Source: Cyclobacteriaceae bacterium (GTDB taxonomy: Bacteria; Bacteroidota; Bacteroidia; Cytophagales; Cyclobacteriaceae). From it: a DNA stretch of 64,000 nucleotides. The stretch's first letter is position 1. The number at the start of each line of letters is the position of its first letter. The DNA is taken from NCBI GenBank assembly GCA_028284125.1, contig JANQSI010000009.1:372001-436000 (forward strand), read 5' to 3'. The notes beneath the pieces are model-generated. The model saw nothing but the letters and a program-made list of their open reading frames with translations. It was not told where the DNA came from and searched no databases. A program made the translations under genes and the position numbers. Positions 60,330 through 64,000 of this stretch are shown here, piece after piece.

Positions 60330-62918
60330 ATGTACATAGTTCGCTCTGTATTTATCCTACTTTCGGTCGTGTTGTCACTACACGTCTATGGCCAGGATGA
60401 TGTATTTGACAAGAAAGTCAACCTCAACCTTAAGAAAACTCCGCTCTCGGATGTTCTAGATCAAATTGCAGAACAAGTCGGCATTTCCTTTTCCTATAGT
60501 ACACGAAACATCCCGATCAATGATAAGGTCACTCTGAGAATCGAAGAGAAAACTTTGCGAGAAACGCTTGACGAGGTTTTCCTTGGGATGAAGATTGAAT
60601 ACCTGTGGATTGAGGGAAAAATGATTCTCAGAAAAGCCAAAAAAACCGCTGATGAAGATCGATCATTCACTATCAGTGGCTATTTGAGAGATCAATCGGA
60701 TGGTGAATCATTGATTGGTGCCACCGTACTTGTGGAAGAACTTGGCGCAGGTACCATTGCAAATGCATATGGTTTTTACTCCCTGTCCCTTCCGGCGGGT
60801 AGATACACCATTAAATACTCCTATATCGGCTATGAAGAGATGGTGGAAAATGTGAGTTTGAACACAGATATCAACCTGAACCTAGATCTCAATACATCAA
60901 CGGCTTTTCTTCAAGAAATTATTATCACACCGAGTGATTCTGCTCAGCTCGTTGATAACATTCATTCAAACGTCACGCTACTTGATAACGCTACCATCTT
61001 ACAAAAGCCTTCTGCTTTAGGGGAGCCTGATGTAATCAAATCTCTTGATGTTCTTCCTGGAATCCAGCTTTTCCGTGATGGTTCTACCTTTTTTAATGTT
61101 CGCGGCGGAGGTCGTGACCAAAATCAGATGCTCGTTGATGAAGCTCCAATCTATAATCCAGCCCATCTTTTAGGCCTGTTTAGTTCTTTCATGCCTGAGG
61201 CGATCAAAGATATCAAACTCTATAAGGGAAATGCCCCAGCAGATTTTGGTGGACGAATCTCATCTGTTATGGACATTAGAACTCGCGATGGAAATCTCAA
61301 AAATTTTGGAATGACCGGAAGGCTAGGACTAATCTCAACTCGTTTAGCAATCGAAGGACCCATTAAAAAAGACGCCAGCTCCTTTTTTCTCTCTGGCCGT
61401 CGATCTCACATCAAAACTTTATTGGCTAGCGAAGATCTAGATGAGTTCGTTTTTTCAGACCTGACGGGGAAAGTCAATCTCAAAATCAACGATAAAAATC
61501 GTCTGTTTCTCTCTGTTTTTTCCAGTAACGATGAGTATTTACAAGACGAAGGGTTAACCTGGCAAAACATTGCTGGAACCATTAGATGGAATCATGTTTT
61601 CAATGATCGACTTTTTTCGAACACTACTTTTTACTCTAGTAGATATGATTACAAAATGATTTCAAGCCCAGTTGTTACCTGGGAGAATCACATCGCCAAT
61701 GCGAGTCTGAAAACAGATTTCACATTTTATAAAAATCCATCAAGTACATTAAAGTTTGGATTCAAACTGAGTGGCCACAATTTCAACCCAGGAAACTTGG
61801 AAGGTGCTCCGGAGAATGGAGCTCCATTTGTTCCAAAGAGGAATGCAAGTGAGTTTTCACTCTACTACAGTAACGAAAAGCAGTTTTCAGAAAAATGGCT
61901 CCTTACTTATGGCTTCCGCTTAAGCTCATGGACAAACTTTGGAAGAACGATCGAATATCAAATTGATAATAACTATCAAGTGGTTGATACGACAACCTAT
62001 GAAACGAGAGATTCCTATAATGACTACTCAAACCTGGAACCTCGTTTGAAGTTGACTCACATTTTGGACGACCGAAATTTCATCAATTTCAATTACGCCC
62101 GATCTGCTCAGTATCTCAATTTGATAAGCAATTCCATAAGTCCCTTCAATAATTTGGAAGTATGGCTGCCAGCAAGCATTAATATTCAGCCACAATTAGC
62201 TGATCAAGTTTCTGTTGGTTGGACGCACGATCGAGAGCAATGGCAATTAACTGTAGAAGGTTATTACAAAGCAATGCAAAATCAACTGGACTATGCCAAC
62301 CAAGCCCAACTGTTGCTAAATCCGCAATTTGAGGCTGAGCTACGTTCAGGAAATGGAAACGCCTATGGTTTAGAAACTATGTTTACTAAGAAAACAGGGA
62401 AATTTACAGGAACACTCACTTACGTCTATTCAAGATCAACTCGAAAGATAAATGGAATTAACAATGACCGGCGCTATCCCGCGGTGTCCGATCGACCACA
62501 TCAATTAGCAGTCAATGCTATTTTAAAGAAATCTCCACGCACCAACTTTTCCGGGACTTTACTTGTGAGTTCTGGCGCTCCAATCACCACCCCTACTTCA
62601 TTCTATCAATTTTCAGGACGCACCGTGCCCATTTATGCTGAGAAAAATAATAATCGTCTACCTACCTACCATCGCTTAGATTTAGGATGGCAACATCGAC
62701 TGAACAGAACGGAGCAAAAATTCAATCACTACTTGACTGTTTCGATTTTCAATTTCTACAGCCAAAGAAATTCTATTCTAAGAAGTTTCAACAAGATTGT
62801 ACTGGAAAACGGAGACTTCAGGGTACCAACAACCATAAATAATGCAAAGCGACTAACTCCGACGCACCGATTTGTTTATCAAGCCGTACCGGCCATTTCT
62901 TATTCATTCAAACTATGA
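60330..62918 (+). CDS. TonB-dependent receptor with STN signalling domain
   Basis: An 862-residue outer membrane receptor. After a signal peptide (about 1-21) come an STN domain (about 28-88, LKKTPLSDVLDQIAEQ), a carboxypeptidase-D regulatory-like domain (about 110-190, GYLRDQSDGESLIGATVLVE), a plug (about 215-320, FFNVRGGGRDQNQMLVDEA) and the beta barrel ending ISYSFKL with a terminal hydrophobic strand. STN makes it a transducer to the FecR protein upstream. There is no SusD partner, so it is unlikely to be a classical polysaccharide system. Its stop overlaps the DUF4249 start (ATGA). Confidence 0.94.
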   Translation: MYIVRSVFILLSVVLSLHVYGQDDVFDKKVNLNLKKTPLSDVLDQIAEQVGISFSYSTRNIPINDKVTLRIEEKTLRETLDEVFLGMKIEYLWIEGKMILRKAKKTADEDRSFTISGYLRDQSDGESLIGATVLVEELGAGTIANAYGFYSLSLPAGRYTIKYSYIGYEEMVENVSLNTDINLNLDLNTSTAFLQEIIITPSDSAQLVDNIHSNVTLLDNATILQKPSALGEPDVIKSLDVLPGIQLFRDGSTFFNVRGGGRDQNQMLVDEAPIYNPAHLLGLFSSFMPEAIKDIKLYKGNAPADFGGRISSVMDIRTRDGNLKNFGMTGRLGLISTRLAIEGPIKKDASSFFLSGRRSHIKTLLASEDLDEFVFSDLTGKVNLKINDKNRLFLSVFSSNDEYLQDEGLTWQNIAGTIRWNHVFNDRLFSNTTFYSSRYDYKMISSPVVTWENHIANASLKTDFTFYKNPSSTLKFGFKLSGHNFNPGNLEGAPENGAPFVPKRNASEFSLYYSNEKQFSEKWLLTYGFRLSSWTNFGRTIEYQIDNNYQVVDTTTYETRDSYNDYSNLEPRLKLTHILDDRNFINFNYARSAQYLNLISNSISPFNNLEVWLPASINIQPQLADQVSVGWTHDREQWQLTVEGYYKAMQNQLDYANQAQLLLNPQFEAELRSGNGNAYGLETMFTKKTGKFTGTLTYVYSRSTRKINGINNDRRYPAVSDRPHQLAVNAILKKSPRTNFSGTLLVSSGAPITTPTSFYQFSGRTVPIYAEKNNNRLPTYHRLDLGWQHRLNRTEQKFNHYLTVSIFNFYSQRNSILRSFNKIVLENGDFRVPTTINNAKRLTPTHRFVYQAVPAISYSFKL

Positions 62919-63706
62919 GAAAGCTAACATCATATATCATTACACTCTCCATTTTCTTAAGCTGTGAAGAAGCATCAGATCAAAGTTTGGAAATCATTGA
63001 TCAGCCCTTGCTGGTAGTTGATGGCAGGCTCACGAATGAGCGAATTCCGCAAGAAGTCAGACTAAGTCTCACATTTGATGACATTAATGAAGAACCTCCA
63101 CCAGTGACCGATGCAATCGTTGTTATAAACGATGGAACGACCAATTTTTTCCTTACGCATGATGATGACCGACCAGGAGTATACCTGACAGACACGTTGC
63201 AAGCTTTGTTTGGTAAATTCTATACCCTCTTCATTCTCCACGATGATAATGAGTATTTCGCTTTTGCTACTTCTTCGATTGGAACTCCCCTTCCGTCTTT
63301 AACCATTCAAGAAAACGATGGAGACATGTTTGAATACATTCATACTGAAACAGTTCCATCCATGACAGAAATAAGAGTCGAATGGAGCGAACCCAACTCC
63401 TCAGGAGGTATGGATCAAGTCGCTAAAGAGGCTTTTTTCTATACCCTCGATGTTGTAGATATCACAAAGACCTTTGCGCCAGAAAAAGAACCATTTACGT
63501 TTCCAAGAGGTGCCACCATATATAGAAAGAAGTATTCATTGACGGAAGAACACCAGAGATTCTTAAGATCATTTCTTGCTGAGGTGGACTGGCGTGGTGG
63601 TGGATTCGACGTTGCTGCGGGGAACGTACTTACAAATTTATCGGAGGGTGCTATAGGATATTTCTCAGTATCAATGGTGATCTCAGATTCCAATGTAGTT
63701 GAGTGA
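62915..63706 (+). CDS. DUF4249 lipoprotein
   Basis: A 263-residue protein of the DUF4249 family, usually found next to TonB receptors. The signal ends FLSC; then LLVVDGRLTNERIPQEVRLS, AIVVINDGTT and the family end AAGNVLTNLSEGAIGYFSVS. It is translationally coupled to the receptor. By analogy it is a surface-exposed accessory lipoprotein that may bind the receptor ligand, but this is inference. Confidence 0.88.
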   Translation: MRKLTSYIITLSIFLSCEEASDQSLEIIDQPLLVVDGRLTNERIPQEVRLSLTFDDINEEPPPVTDAIVVINDGTTNFFLTHDDDRPGVYLTDTLQALFGKFYTLFILHDDNEYFAFATSSIGTPLPSLTIQENDGDMFEYIHTETVPSMTEIRVEWSEPNSSGGMDQVAKEAFFYTLDVVDITKTFAPEKEPFTFPRGATIYRKKYSLTEEHQRFLRSFLAEVDWRGGGFDVAAGNVLTNLSEGAIGYFSVSMVISDSNVVE

Positions 63707-63821
63707 AGTAATTTTAATTATCTCATAATCAATATGTTACAATCAATTTCTAATTTTATTCAGATTTTTCAAGGGTTACTTACCTTTCATGTGTGATAGA
63801 GTCAAATCAAGCAATTGAAAA

Positions 63822-64000
63822 ATGAACAAAATGAAAAATATCATGAAAAAGATAAATTTCTTAACACTACTATTACTGGTGACACTACTGTTGTTTTCAG
63901 TGTCATGCGACGACTCTATTGACACTCCGGCTCCAGGAGCTAACATTCTTCCGGAGCGGTTCTCCATAGACATACCAGAATCTATAGCTAACCCTGATGC
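63822..64000 (+). CDS. lipoprotein, 3' part cut by window edge
   Basis: The first 59 codons are present. It has a signal peptide and lipobox VSCDD and then a proline-rich linker (TPAPGANILPERFSIDIPES). Downstream ATGs at residues 4 and 8 could also be starts. A near -7 box (TACCTTTC, 63781-63788) precedes it. It may be part of the same receptor locus; the family is unknown from this fragment. Confidence 0.65.
   Translation, partial: MNKMKNIMKKINFLTLLLLVTLLLFSVSCDDSIDTPAPGANILPERFSIDIPESIANPD

Noticed and set aside
1-64000. CRISPR array or prophage
   Set aside because: No regularly spaced repeats with unique spacers and no phage structural genes were seen.

Overview
The window is a chromosomal segment of a Bacteroidota bacterium, most likely a marine gliding member of the Cytophagales or Flavobacteriia. 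The evidence is the AT-rich composition, many exact TAnnTTTG promoter -7 boxes a short distance before genes, a FecI/FecR/TonB receptor cassette with an STN domain, DUF4249 and DUF4136 proteins, LytS/LytTR two-component pairs, permease-prefix FtsX-type ABC permeases controlled by PadR, a DUF349 protein and a bacillithiol deacetylase (BshB1). Genus cannot be fixed from this sequence. Nearly all of it reads as ordinary core or accessory chromosome. There is no rRNA, phage, integrase, insertion sequence or CRISPR array, and only one tRNA gene, a tRNA-Thr(TGT).

Layout. 1-2.3 kb: a truncated amidohydrolase lipoprotein, a membrane protein of unknown function, and the tail of a catabolic operon. 1.5-5.9 kb (minus): a five-gene tyrosine/homogentisate operon (hmgA, hppD, fahA, a MarR regulator, a YjbR-like protein) with a candidate operator in its promoter. 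6.0-8.7 kb: a putative abortive-infection membrane protein, a secreted thioredoxin-like protein and a Tat-exported class V aminotransferase-like enzyme. 9.5-14.6 kb: SMC, a lipoprotein with a decayed Ppx/GppA fold, and a secreted protein built of Gly-Leu and Phe-Asp repeats. 15-18.6 kb (minus): a uracil-DNA glycosylase family protein, a front-end type fatty acid desaturase and a LytS/LytTR pair. 18.7-28.2 kb: acyl-CoA dehydrogenase behind a duplicated promoter/operator, a conserved protein of unsettled function, NSS and NhaC transporters, small lipoproteins and dapD. 28.2-34.3 kb: a glycosyltransferase, then a TroR-TroABCD-like metal uptake operon in which one permease carries a DtxR-like metal-sensor tail. 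34.3-42.6 kb: apt, an EF-hand protein, a TerB-like protein, a second LytS/LytTR operon bracketed by two small genes, a sulfurtransferase and a thioredoxin-TPR-OmpA protein. 42.6-51.7 kb: an M1 peptidase, a PadR/ABC-permease pair, a VOC protein, a permease relic, an AraC regulator, a retropepsin-like protein and the tRNA. 51.7-58.6 kb: DUF349, AlgH/YqgE, MiaE, PdxH, a glycosyltransferase, BshB1 and a DUF4136 lipoprotein. 58.7-64 kb: a sigma/anti-sigma/TonB receptor/DUF4249 cassette that runs off the end.

How it works together. Three regions look like self-contained control circuits: the tyrosine operon with its own MarR gene, the metal-uptake operon with a cytosolic DtxR repressor plus a second DtxR-like sensor fused to the membrane permease, and the FecI-FecR-TonB trans-envelope signalling cassette. 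No single large undescribed system is obvious. The best candidates for novelty are the permease-sensor fusion with its operator, the Ppx-like lipoprotein, the Phe-Asp repeat protein with the two-turn direct repeats upstream of it, the four-gene LytS/LytTR operon led by a secreted protein, and the duplicated operator before the acyl-CoA dehydrogenase.
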